NCBI RefSeq assembly: GCF_000189635.1
Contig: NW_002476425.1
Coordinates: 1-64,000, forward strand
Origin: Tetrahymena thermophila SB210
Taxonomy: Eukaryota; Ciliophora; Oligohymenophorea; Hymenostomatida; Tetrahymenidae
Length of the DNA: 64,000 nucleotides
Reading direction: 5' to 3'
Every line of letters starts with the position of its first letter. The stretch's first letter is position 1. The translations under genes were made by a program, and so were the position numbers. The notes beneath the pieces are model-generated. The model did no database searches. It was not told the DNA's origin and saw nothing but the letters and a program-made list of their open reading frames with translations. Positions 25,004-38,300 of the stretch are shown in pieces.

Positions 25004-26264
25004 AGGTAAATTCTTACTTAAACCATCAATGCTTCTTTAATATATAATAAATATTTTTTATAATCTTAGTTTAAGAATGATACTTCTCAATTGACTGCTT
25101 AATTCTGTGTAAAGACACGCAAAATGGATTCTTAATCACATTTCTAAGAATGTTCAGATTACTCGAAAACTTTAATGTTTATAAAAATAAATTAATTGTA
25201 AACCTTTTAATATTATTTTATTATAGTTCAGTATGTGATTTCATGCACTCATTTATATATATGATCTTCTTTTATTTTATTTCTTTGATATCACCTGTTA
25301 CATCCACAAATTTAATTTTCTATGAATTCATAGTATTCTTTTGCAACCTTTGCTAATCTGCAAATTCCATATTAACCCAAGAATTCAACTAAAATTCCTA
25401 TTAATAATCCTACTCCTTATTTGTATCTAATTTCCTATTTTATATTTATTATTCAATTTTTAACAGTCTTTTGATCGTTTTATTAATATAATATTTTTAA
25501 TTAAAAGAAATAATTTATTTAAAGTTTAAATATATTTTTAGTCAAAATTAAAGTCTTTTTAAAATGTTTTGCCTACAAGTTAAATAAATTATCATTTTAC
25601 TTTTTTGTAAAGGATTATTATCAAATATTATTTATATCTTTTAATTATAATTTCCAATTTATAAATTGTTAATCTAATTAAATCATTATAACAAATAAAA
25701 TAAAAGTTAAATAATAATTTATGTATTTATTTACATTTTGATAAGTAGTTACTCAATCAAATATCATTTTTATGTATATGATATTTTATTAAATATGTAA
25801 TAATTTATTAATAAATCACATAATTATTATCTTTTAATTAAATCAATTTATCATTTTAAAATATTATCAGTTAAATACATTCTTATTGATATGATTTTTG
25901 TTAAAATAAATAACTATTTAAAATTAATATTTTTTTATTCTATGTAATTTTTATTTAATATTATGATTTAATCAGTTTAATATATTTTTAATAACTTAAC
26001 AATTATCAATTTATTATTTAAATTATTATCATTAATTATCAAAAATAAATAATTTTTAATATAGTATTTAATTTATTAAATTATTGTTTAATATTTGTGT
26101 TATAATTAATTTATTAAATTATTAAATATTTTCATTAGCTAATTAGTATTAACATTATTATCAATTATTAAATTTAATAAATGTTTAAAAATAAATAATT
26201 TCTACTCTTTCATTAAATTAATCATTATTTGATTTATCTTTTTAAATTATAATCATTTATTAAA
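25004..26264. other. Intergenic, extremely AT-rich
   Basis: 3' flank of the coiled-coil gene. Short frames near 25150-25356 have neither protein-like composition nor supporting splice sites. Nothing else seen. Confidence 0.5.
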
Positions 26265-26640
26265 TTTTTAATAACTAAATAAATTAATCGTTCTTTTGAT
26301 AAATATAAGATATTTTAATATTTATTTTTTGACTGTAAAATACAATTTAAATTAATTTATTACTTTATTATTAAATAAAATTCTGTTATTAAAATTTAAA
26401 TCAATTTTCTGTTTAATAACTAAATAAATTAATCATTATTTTGATAAATAGAAGATATTAAAATTTTAATTTTTGACTGTAAAATGTAAATTAAATTATT
26501 TTATTTGTTTATTATTAGATAAAATTATATTATTAAAATTTAAATCAATTTTCTGTTTAATAACTAAATAAATTAATTATTCTTTTGATAAATAGAAGAT
26601 ATTTTAATATTTATTTTTTAACATAAAATATCATTAAATT
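26265..26640. repeat. Minisatellite, about 145-bp unit, about 2.6 copies
   Basis: Units begin with aataactaaataaatt at 26270, 26415 and 26559. Each contains a ttttgataaata(g)aagat block and ends at the next tttctgtttaa. The last copy is partial. Confidence 0.85.
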
Positions 26641-27051
26641 TAATTTCTTATTTTATATAAAGTAGTTGGTAGTTGAGTAGTTAGGTCGAGGAGGGTATAA
26701 AAAAAAACGTTTGTATGAATTAAGATTAATAATAAGAAGAATAAGTGCAATTAAAATTTTGAAATTATTGATTAATTAGTGCAAGCAACTCTCATCATGA
26801 ATTTATATAAAAATATAATAAATAAAGTATATATTTGGCTATATTAATTTATAAAATTATTTATACACTCACTCTATCAATATCTTTTTTATATCACTTA
26901 AAATTATATTAATAAATTTGGTTGTTTGCTTGAAATTTTATTTGATTTTTTAAATAAATTACTTTAATTATTTTTTATTGATTTGGATATATTATATATA
27001 ATATTCCAAGATAAATATTTTTGATTTTATTAATTATTAATTGATCTATTT
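26641..27051. other. Short intergenic region
   Basis: Lies past the 3' end of the following minus-strand gene. It includes a small GC-richer patch (about 26670-26705, gttggtagttgagtag) of unknown meaning. Confidence 0.5.
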
Positions 27052-28864
27052 TCATTTTACAAGTTATTTTTTTGTTTTGACCAAGAAGGATTTTTTTTCA
27101 GGATCACGGAGAGTTTATTCTAAATCTGTTTATTATTATAAATCTTTATCGAAATACTGCTGGCTCATTTTATCATAATCATTTTAAAACTTATTGATTA
27201 TGTTATTGATATTTTTAGTATTACTAGAATTTTAATAATCATTCATCTGATCAATAAGATTGTTCATTTTATTAGATTATTTAAACCTTTAGCTTAGCTA
27301 GCTCTAAGTCAAGCTTGGCTGTGCAACTATATTGATTTCTTTCTAGCTATTAACAGCACTATCTATATTAAAAGATCCCATTTAATTAAGTGATACTTTT
27401 TTACCCTAGTTTTTTAGATCTTATGGTGAAACAGTATCTTGTAATCTCAGCTACTAAAACTTTGATTACTATACAGTTTTATGAGAATCTGCTGATCCTA
27501 ATCTCTGCTGAATATGTTAAGTAGGTATGTAAGAAGTCACAAAAAGCTTTGTAAAATATATTATTTTAATTTATATAAAATTAGTTAATTGTGAAATAAT
27601 TAATTACATTATCTTGAGGATTTTCTTAAAACAATTCATTTTCTTTTTGTTCCTGCAAAATTTCCTCTTTTGCTTACTTTTCTATTTGATCTAAGTCTAT
27701 CATCAAGCCCTTCTCTCTTGCCATATTTCTGTTTCTACGACTTTAGAAAAATTAACTCTAATGGTGTTGTCTTTCGGGAGAATTAGATTTTTGAGGAGAA
27801 GCATTTCTTGATTAAGCCACTACCGAAATCTCAGAAGTTTACCTGATTTTAAAACCTAAGTTTGTGATTACTTCATTTTCTCTTATCTTTTCTTATTCAG
27901 CTGTTTTCTTAGGAACCACTATTTAATGAGGTTTAGCTTAATAATCGAAGAAATTAATAGTAAGATCATCAGATAAATTTAAAGGCTTCTGTTTCAGCTT
28001 AACTACTTTAAAGTCTGTTATAGGCATTCTAAGAGGCTTATGGAGAGCTCTTGGATCTTTATTTTCATTATTTATATATTTTATTGGTTTATCTCGCTTG
28101 TTGTGATGCTGTTTTATTTCATCAAGAGCCTAAATAAATTTAAACAAAAAAATATTGAATAACAATTGCAATAGCTTTAAAAATGAATAAAATAATTTAT
28201 TTATTTATTTAAGGTATTAGCTGAGCTTTTTTATAAAATGCATATTAAAAAAATATTAAATATCGATTAATAAAACATAAAAAAGAAGTTTCAGAGTAAT
28301 GTATAATTGTAATAAATTAATTACCTTATTTAAGTATTTTATTTGCTTCTTATTATTAATTCTTTATACAAAATTTTTTATTTTATTGACATGCACTAAT
28401 TGTTATATTTGCTTTTTAAGTTCTTCTTAATCTGTTATTTAGGCACAGTTATTTATAGCAAATTCTTCTTAGGTAATCTTGACATGCTTGATGGCATTTT
28501 TAGGTTTTAGATTCTTAGCTGATTTAACCATTTATTCAGTTTTAATTTATTCTTGACGCATCTAAATAGCTTCTATTTCTGATTATTCTCTAGCTTTTGT
28601 GACTTTTTATAAGTAAGAGCTGAATTTGTCATCAGCCATGACTCCAGTTGCAATTGAATTTTTCAACATCTGACGATAAATTTCGTCTTCTTTTGTCATT
28701 CTTTTATCTAAAAAATAAGTAATCCTCTAATTAGCAATAGAATTGATATATTATTTATGATTATAGTTTTCTATAAGATATGACTAAAGTGGGTTGAATG
28801 GATTATAAGCAGAGATATTTCCAAACATTTGCCTATTTCCCTACGAAGATTAAGCTCTTCTCAT
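27052..28864 (-). CDS. Orphan Gln/Asn/Lys-rich protein, three exons
   Basis: Exons 28325-28864, 27608-28129 and 27052-27546 (180, 174 and 165 codons), all joined at phase 0, give 518 residues. The start M-R-R-A-Q-S-S is the first ATG. I recognise no family. The N-terminal half contains F-N-P-L-Q-S-Y-L and a conserved-looking M-T-K-E-D-E-I-Y-R-Q-M-L block followed by a probable coiled coil (about 95-150). The middle holds K-P-L-R-M-P-I-T-D-F and an Arg/Ser/Gln stretch. The C-terminal third is Ser/Asn/Gln-rich and probably disordered, ending in a lysine-rich tail. No membrane segments or signal peptide. It might be a cytoskeletal or axonemal accessory protein, but that is only a guess from composition. 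Confidence 0.75.
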
Positions 28865-29940
28865 GTAAAAATTTTAACTTTTTAAAATGAAACTAACTTT
28901 GATAATCTATTATATTGCTGAGTTATATTTTTAGCTTTGTTATACCTTTTTAATTAAAATCTATGAACTAATTTAATTTTCAAGCAATGAGTCTATCTAT
29001 TATCTATTCGAAAGCTATAAAATTATTAACGAGTTGATATTTATTAATCAGCAGTAATAAATAAATAATTTGATTTTAATAAATAATTTATTATTCATAT
29101 TAAATCTAAAATATTTTCTTTATTAGATTTCATTTTTATGAGGGATATTTTTAGATCTCAAAAATTTTCAATAAAATAATTATAGAAATTTACATTACAA
29201 TTTGAAGAAATTAAATACTTGTTAATTCTTTCTACCTCCCAAAGTATAGGTTTAAGTGATAAATTAAAATCAAACATTTAATATTTTATAAAAATTTTTC
29301 ATTGAAATTTAAAAATTGTTAAATATTTAATATTTTTATCTAGTTTAATTAACAAATATATTTGTTTCATATATAAATATTTTGATGACAAACTAAAAAT
29401 GATTAATGATAAAATCAAAAGATCATTCTTGTTTACTTATTTCTCATCTAAGAATGTTTATTTTTAGTTATCAATTTTATTTAATTTTCAATATTAATTA
29501 TTTATATTAGATGTCGATTTTATTTAACTTATATTTAAAAATATATTTTATTGTAAAAAAATTTTGCTTTATTCATTAGATTTTTGCTAATATTTTAGGA
29601 AATTGTAACTATTTTTCTACTAAATAAAATTATAGTAAAATAAAGCATAATTTGAAAAAGGAAAGTGTTCATCAGGAAAAGGTATAATTGATTGGTTTTA
29701 ATTGAATAAAAGAAAGTTCTAGTATGATGAAATAGAATTTATAGATAGAGTTTGATTGGTATTTAGATTTATTCATATTGAATAAGATATAATTGATTGC
29801 TTAAAATATTAATTAATATAAAAAAGATACATATATAAATACAATAAATTATCTAGGATATTTACAACATTCAAATAAGAATAATTTTCCATAGTAGATA
29901 TTAAATTTATTTAGTAAGTTATAGCAGATAGATTGCATGA
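28865..29940. other. Divergent intergenic region
   Basis: Separates the minus-strand orphan from the plus-strand beta-barrel gene and should hold both promoters. No coding frame seen. An in-frame TGA at 29938-29940 fixes the next start codon. Confidence 0.6.
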
Positions 29941-31572
29941 ATGAGTAACTTCAGTAGCAACAAGGACAACTCTGAAGAGAGATATAAATAGAAAAAACAT
30001 AATTTTCATGATCGTAGATTCAATAATAACGATATTAGTTAAAAAAAATCTAAACAAATAGATTATGATGAAGAATTCAATAAGGATTAAAATGTCTAGA
30101 AATAGATTTACTATAAATCTTCAGGACTTACTAATTTTATGATTCTAGACGAGATAAAGAAGGATGTTCGCTTTCCTACAAATAAAATAAATGTAGAGTT
30201 CAGAAATATTTATCTAAATAGCATTATGCGCTAGTTTTTTGCCTCCGATTTAGAATAAAAATCTCCTACTATGCAAGACTTCGCTTTTAATTTTCAAAAC
30301 ATGTTTTTCACCAAATTGCTGTATAGTGGAATGTTTAAGAACGTTTATTGTGGCTACGATCTAGACCATTTTGGTGTGCTCAACCTCAGATTTAATACTG
30401 ATATTCAAGATTCATATAGACTTAGGATAGTTAGAACTTAGAGATCTAAAAATCATAGATTCGTTTCATTAGGAGGAGATGCTGAGCTAAATGGTGTATT
30501 TGGTTTTTGTGAGAAAATTTCTTATAACGCAGATGTGGCTCTCTTTTTTGATAATTAATTCAGACACTTTTCAAAATATGAAATTTCTTTGCCTTTTATT
30601 GGCGATTTAGGTGCTTTAAGAGCAAACACTAGTGTGATGAAAAGAAAGGTTGATGATAGCTTGCAATATAAAAGGAGAAGAAGAAAATTTATTTTTTATC
30701 CTAACGAGTGGTAAAATACTTGTTTTAGTTACAGCCATAATTCCCTCACATATTCAGTCTTTGAGCCATTTAACAATGAAACTTAAAGGCTTTACTTCTT
30801 AAGCATGGATTATGGTATCAACAAGCTTTTTAGAAACAAGTATGCAAGATCATTTTTCAACTAAATTAATGATGCAGCTTTCTTACATAACAAACTACTT
30901 TAGAAAGAATATCAATCATAGCATGAAGTTAAAATTAATTACTAAATACCTGAGCAACGTTTTTAAATAAGGCCTGGTACCATGCTGAAATATTCATATT
31001 TTCTGCATAACAAATTATTCATAGGCAACAATTTAGGCTTTAAATCATCTTTTAAATCGAAAATTACCTATTTTGCAAAGAAAAAATTTTTACTCACCTC
31101 ATAAATTGAAACTGGAATGTTAACTTCTTTTGAGTTGGAGGATAGTTTATAAAGCAGGACCTCTCTGGAAGGAGGAAGTAGTGGAGAAACAGCTAATTTA
31201 CACTCAACTTTAGAATAAAGTTTAGGCTTTCCAGCTATTAATTACGATTGTAATAGCTTTTATCTTTAAAATGTACCAGGCTATTATTAAGCGTATAGAG
31301 ATAATAAGAACATGAACTTCTATTTTGCTATAAAAAACAAACTCTATTTAAGAAAATTTAACTTCTTTGGATTTAAGCCTTTCATGCATGCAAATTTTTA
31401 TTATGCAAATTAACCTTCAATACCAATAATAAACTGTGGGCTAGGTTTCACACGCCACTTTAATTTAATTGATTCTAAAATTGATTTCCTCATCAATTCA
31501 CCCAATTTATTAAATTTAAATTAGCAAGATGATAAAGAATTTAGTAAATTTTAAATAATATTAAATCCTTGA
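29941..31572 (+). CDS. Sam50/Omp85-like outer-membrane beta-barrel protein
   Basis: One exon, 543 residues. The start is fixed by a TGA immediately upstream. Residues about 55-140 have a POTRA-like pattern: a short strand, two helices, then a strand with L-L-Y-S-G-M-F-K-N-V-Y, like the L-x(2)-x-G-x-F-x-x-V signature of Omp85 POTRA domains. The remaining 400 residues alternate polar and hydrophobic positions with many aromatic residues, as in transmembrane beta strands, and have no hydrophobic alpha-helix. This matches Sam50, which folds beta-barrel proteins into the mitochondrial outer membrane. It is somewhat longer than typical Sam50 (about 450-480). The N-terminal 50 residues are polar and lysine-rich. 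The assignment rests on architecture, not a diagnostic motif. Confidence 0.55.
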
Positions 31573-32342
31573 ATAATTTAAAATTAAACATAAACTTGTT
31601 TGTTTCGTTTGTATATATATATCCTATTTTAGTTATTTACTAATAAAAAAAGTTTTTATATACTGAATAAAGCAAACATTTTAAAAAAGCACAAAAAACC
31701 TTTAAAAAATTATTTTTTTTATAAAAAAGACAGAAAGAAAAAATTATTAGATTTTTTTATTATTTTCTAAAAAAATAGGTTTTTAAAATGAATATTAAAA
31801 ATATTTACTTAAAGTTTGAAATCAAATATAAAACAAACAATGATTATATTAATTAACTTGAATTAAAAAATAATATATTAGTAAATAAGATATTTTAATT
31901 GTTAGAATGAAAAATTTAATTAGTAAATTTATAATAATAAGAATTTTGTGTAAATTAACTAAGTATAGAATATAGAGTGAGTAATTAATTTTAAATAAAA
32001 TAGATATTTATTTAAATTTTTAAATTATATTTATATAACTATTTATATATTTTTTTAATGGCAACTTTACTTGTTGATAAAGGCAAAGTAAGTAAGTAAG
32101 TAAATCGATTAGGAGCTAAGCTAACTAACTAACTAACATTTTAAATATTGTTTTTAAGTAAATTAAATGTGCGTCATATCTATTTTATAGTTATTATATG
32201 ATTTTAAAAATGAATTTAAAATATATGATAAAACTATATTAAATATATATCAATGTGTATGAATATTCGTTCTAATCTCATTGCAACTAAAAAATTTTTA
32301 TTTAATTTTGTCAAAATTTGTTTAAAAAAATAAAAAAACTAA
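31573..32342. other. Convergent intergenic region with simple repeats
   Basis: Between the 3' ends of the beta-barrel gene and the PAS gene. Contains (aagt)n at about 32088-32102 and (ctaa)n at about 32120-32136. No coding frame. Confidence 0.6.
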
Positions 32343-35300
32343 TCAGCTTACATCCATTATTTTTTTAAGGAGGAATAATGTCATTGAATCTTATAATTTA
32401 TTAATTAAAAAATATTTGATATTGAGGTTCATTCATCATGAATAAATTTAAAAATTATTAATATGCAAATAAATAAATACCTTCTGTCAATCTTCTGTAA
32501 GGCACAAGTTGGATCGCCTTCTTAATAATCAAATATTCTGTTTTAAGTTTATTTAGATAGAAAGCTATTACTATGAAGAAAGTTAGGACATAAACTAAGC
32601 ATCCAAGACAAAGAAGCAATAAAAGAGTATTTAAGTAGCTATCTTTTATGCTTGTATTTTAGTTTTCAAATTAAACAACTATATATGTCAACAAATTTGT
32701 CAAGAGTTGCTATACTATAATTCCATCTTAGTATTCTTAACTTTGAATAAATAAACCAAAATTGCTATCTATGTTCATTTCGTTCTAGATTTTTTAGGTT
32801 ATTGTTGAGATAGTAGGCTGAAGACCTTATGTAAGAATCCCTTAAAGGGCCGACTTGCAATAATCTATATATTTTTAGTCTAATATATTCTATGCACAGA
32901 TATTTCCTTAACTTATCTGGACAATAGCAGTTTAGAATGTACTTGTAGCTCCTTATTATTATAATTAAATGAACTATTAAGAAAAGTATTGCTGACTTGA
33001 TTAAAGCGATTGTGCTCTTAGCTCAATCAGTTCATTAAGCTTCTACTCTGTTAAATACGTTATTTTGTTTTCCTTTAGTAGATTATTAATCAAGATAGAA
33101 TTATGGCTACTTGAAGCAGTTGTAAATTGCATAGAACCAGATATAAAATCTTTATATTAGTTAGCAGGAGTACCAAAAATATTCTGGAATTGATTCAAGT
33201 ATATGAAAATCTATTTATTTTTATTTTAAAGAATTAATTAATTTTGTACTAATTTAATATATATTTTTTTTCTGTTTAAAATTAATAACCCGAAATTCTA
33301 TTAATAAAAATATAAGATTTGCTTTTTAATAAAAGGATGGATTGAAGATAGATCAAAGATTTTAAACTTAAAATTATTGAAATATTGTTGATATTTTTTG
33401 TTGAAGCACTTAATAATTAATTAAAAAATAAAAATAATGAATTGATTTACTATCAAGAAAAATAAAACTGAAAGTAGGCAAAAGAAGACCAAAATGATAA
33501 CAAAAGACCAAAACTGCAGCTTATTGTCAGATATTCTGTCATAGAGGTAGTTCTATCTCTACTTATTTTTCTTTCTGCTGTTTCTCTGTGATTGCTCTAA
33601 TTCGTTTTCTTCTCTCAAAGAAAAGTTCGAAAAATCGACATGAAGATAATCATCATTATCTGAAAAAAGTTTAACCTGAATCCCCTTTAAGTGGAAAATA
33701 ATATCACTTGTTTCTTCCTGTTTTAATCTGCTAACTATCATCAAAATTCTTTCAGATTTAAACTTCAGGTTATTATAAGATGGAATGATAAACCCAAAGG
33801 AGAGAATGATTAGGACTATAGCTAAAACTATACTATAAGTATTCACAATAATGATGCTGGATTAAAGGCTAACTAAATCATCACTAATGCTTTGCATAGA
33901 CGTTAGAAGAAATGATTGAGTACTGTTCAGATTATTTACTAAAAGATATTTTTCTTCAGCAAACACAGTAATCAATTCTAGTAATAATATATTTTTAAAT
34001 TAATTAAGAGTGGTTTATGATAAAATAAATTAATTACTTTGATAATCATCTCTGTTTATATTGTATAAGGTAGTTCCTACTAACTTTAAAAATTCTGTAA
34101 AGTATTAATTAGAAATAATTTGCTTATCAAACGATACTAAATATGCTTGTATCATCATTTAAAAAACAATTCTTTAATACTGATATTAAACTTGCTGGTC
34201 TAAAAAGCTAAATAGATTATCTGAATATTGCAAATATCCTGTCTTTGTAACTTACTCCATCAAATTCATGTATTGAGAGGAAGGAATTGGATTAAGCATC
34301 TGCATATTATCAAGTGAGGTTATATCCGATGTTATCATAGCTTGATTTATAGGAATAAGCATTTTCGAAGAGCTTTTTTGTTATTTTAAAATTTTATTAT
34401 TTATTTATTTTTTTAAAAATAGATTAAAAATCTTGAAATATAATTTTTGTTTGTTTGTTTGTTTGTTTTTACCTTCCCATCCTGTTTAGAGCTAATATTT
34501 TAAAAAAGAAATATTATTAAGAAATTATTTACTATTAATCCTCGTTGATTAACAATGGTAAAAAATTTTATTTTTTAAAGTGCCTATTTTAGGCATTTTT
34601 CATATTTTATATAATATTTTTTGAAGTTAGCTCAACTTAGAAGTTAGCTGGTAAATTTGTATGAAATAAATAAATAAGAATAAATATATTTTTTAAATAA
34701 ATAATATAAATTTATCAAAAATTTAGTAAAAAAAGAATTCTGAATATAATTGAGTTGAATTAAGAAGGTTTTATTTAATAAAACTTAAAAATACCTTAAG
34801 TATAGCTATTGAAACTATTAGAAATAGTAACTGAAAGCACTACTACTACAGTGATAAAGACGAAAAATTAGAAGATGAATACAGCATATAGGATGAGAAA
34901 GAATGGTGGTGTGCTTTTACTTGTGGTGTTGTCTACAATATGCTTGACTATACTGGAAGATGAAGACTAAACAGAAGATTATGATGCTTGCTCGTAAATT
35001 TACATGTTGTTTTTACCCATTTACCTAATTATATCATTTCCTTCTTCTTTTTTTGGGTCATCAAATACAGAAATAGACTACTTACCCTAATTCTTAGAGT
35101 CGTTCTAAGAGCTCTCATCATCTTTTTTTTATTAACTTTCTTTCATATTCTATTCATCTTGCACTGATAATAGACCATTTTCTTGAGTTTCCTTAGTTAT
35201 TAAATTACTTTGTTAAGCATTAGTAGAATCTTCTGCCTTATCTTTGATAACTTTTGTTTAATGTAAAGATTTAAATAACTCCTTATCATCTTCGTTGTTA

Positions 35301-38300
35301 TGAGTAGTCATCATCATCAGAGTATTATTAATTTAATTTGTTTCAAATAATTATTCATCGAATTTTTTATTTTCTAAAATAGGCATGTTTGACTCATCTA
35401 AATTTTAGTAATTCTAAAGTTGAGGTTACATTTATTAAGATTTAGCATGAGGGTTTTTTTTATCAAAGTTATCACAACTATCAATTTATGAACTTTTTAT
35501 AGGTTAAAAGGCAGTGTCTTACTTTGATTATAAATTCATACATGTACTCTTTATTAAGTTCCCTTCTTATTCATTATGTTCATGGAAGCTACTATCGTGT
35601 TTTCCTATGAGCTAATTTTCTATTGTTTACATTTAAAAGATCTGCTTATTTTACTTTCCTTCTATTTTTGCTATAAATTTTAAAAGTTAATTTAATTAGT
35701 AAGAAAACAAACATAAAATAAATTAATAAATAAAATTTTATATATAGCTCTTATACTTCTTTCGCTTGCCATATTTTTATAAGATTACTTAGATCTTCCT
35801 CCTGTACTATTTGAAAATTCTGAAGCAAGCAGATCCTCCCAATTAACGTATTACTAAATTTCCAATATGTAAAGAAGAACATCTTCGCCATTGTCCTAAA
35901 ACAACTCATGTCTTACATTCAAAGTTAGTTCATAGCTACATAGCTTGTGAGCAACTCTAGTATTTAAAAAGGAAGAAACATTATTCTTCCAATCAGCATT
36001 ATTTTTACTCTATTTTTTTGTTAAATCTGCATGCTCACTGCGAGAAGAACTCATTTTACCTTTTTCAGATGTGAACTACGAATTGTAATAATTAGAGTGG
36101 TGTAGAATAAATGTCTAAATTAATTTATTCATATCTAACAATTAAATTATTTATAAAAAATAAATATCTTATACAAATAAATTTTCAATAAAATTAAATT
36201 TTTTTGATGTTTAAATTTTTTTTTTATAATTCAAAATTTTTTCTTAAAAAATAATTATTTATTTTTCTGTTTTAATATATTTATTTATTTAATTTAAATT
36301 ATTGAAAATATAAATATCTTTTATCTTGCCAAAAATTATGGCATATCATATATTTTTTTATTTAAAGATAAAGGATTATTGTTATTTAGCAACTGTATTA
36401 TAAAGAGCATTATCAAATAATTAATTACCTTTGGGAACATCTAGTTTGAATTTAAGAAAAGAGTACTCCTCTTTAATGTTAAATTCTCCCATAAATTCAA
36501 CGAATTAAGGAATGAGAGCTGAGATATTGAGCTTTTTGAAATAAACACTATCTACTTCTTCTCCATTAATTAATTATGCAAAGTTTTAACTCATTCCTTC
36601 AATATAGCCATTCGAATTCAATAATACATTCATTTCATTTGAAGGACAGTTAATCACTAAGGAACTAAAAGCAAAATCATCTTACTTGATGAAGTAAAAG
36701 TTAATAAATAGTTTAACTCTAAATATATAACCATATTTATCTTTGGCAAACATAGTCCTATAATTTCTAACGGTTTTAGCGACACCTGTAGTGATAAGTC
36801 TCATTAAAAACTAATCATGAAGTCTTCCAATGCAGTTTGGAATTAAATCAGTAACGCTTTCCTTTTATTCAAAAAAAAATATATGTTTTAGTTATAACTT
36901 TCTTTTAGAAGAAATAATAATAACATTTTCAATAATTATCAATAGAAAAATAAAAATAAAAAGTTGAACAATCAAATCAGTAAGAAAATAAATATCCAAT
37001 TACTTTTGTTTAGAATTCTCCTTTTTCATACTTAAAGATTTATGGAATTTTTTCAGAAAACTTTAAGATTTTACCATTTTCCTTAACATTTTTAAAGCTG
37101 GCAATGATGCTTCCAACATTGCCTTATAAAATACTTAGGCTTGTTATGGTAGTAGTTTGATCAATTGATCTTTCTTTGTTGATAACTTCCTCAACGGCTG
37201 CTTCTGTGTCTCTACAGTTGATAGGATCAAATAATATGTAAGCTTTCAACAAAGAGTTGAATTTTAAAAAGTATAAATTAGTTTTGTTTTAATTTATTTA
37301 TTCAGCCAAGCGCTTTTCAAAATATTCAACTAAAAGTAAAAAACTAACTGTTTTTTAGCGCATTTCTTCAAGTGATTTAAATCCTTTAATCATTTAATCC
37401 ATATAATTAGATTTTTCTACAATCACGTTTCCTGTATTTGTAAAATGTTTAATTAAAATTGTTAATAATCATTATATCTACCAAGTATTCTTTTTAGCCT
37501 GTCTTTCTGTGTTTCTGATTGTACCATTTTGTCAAATTTAAGATTGTTTGAGGCATCTTATCTATCTTTCTAACTAATAGAGCAATTAATTTTCAAATTA
37601 ATTATAATAACAAATTTAATAAACTATTTACCTGTATGAATAAAAATGCGCTTTATCTTTTTCCTTGATTTTGCTTTCAATTAAATTTGTCAAGCTTCTT
37701 TCAACTGTTTAGAAGAAACTGTCTTTTCTTTTGAGGACTTAATTCATGACTTTATTCTAGTAAAGTGCTTTTATTTGATTTTTCTTAAACTTGATCAAGA
37801 AGAACCAATACCTCAAACACACCTCCTAAATTCAATAACAAGAATTAAATAAAATTAAAATTTCAATCTATAGCAAATAAATAAAGAAAATTCAAGCAAG
37901 CAAATACCTAAACTATTATTTCCTAGCCCTTCTTAACTAAATGGCTAATTAAAATCTCAAACTGATAGTCTACAAAAAGCATAAACCACTTTTCAAAGAT
38001 AGCTAAATCATCACAAATTCTAGCAAAGTCTACTCCTTTAATCTTAATGTCCTTTCCCAAATCTATGATCATTCCTCCTGATATTGTTGGCTTTTCTTTA
38101 CCTATAAAGTAATAAATTGATTGCAATATTTTTATATATTCCTCTCAATAAAAAAATAAATACCTGCTAATTCGTTAAATTAGACATCTTTGCAAGGACA
38201 TTTAGTATCTCTACAGTTGTTTTTATGAAGTTGAAGTGACCCAAAGAGAGTGAGTTTACATGAAAGATCAGTGATTGACTAATCAAAAAGTTAGCATAGC

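Noticed and set aside
25150-25356. Plus-strand 68-codon frame with hydrophobic composition
   Set aside because: Noncoding A/T DNA with many Phe/Leu/Ile codons; no splice context or similarity to neighbouring families.
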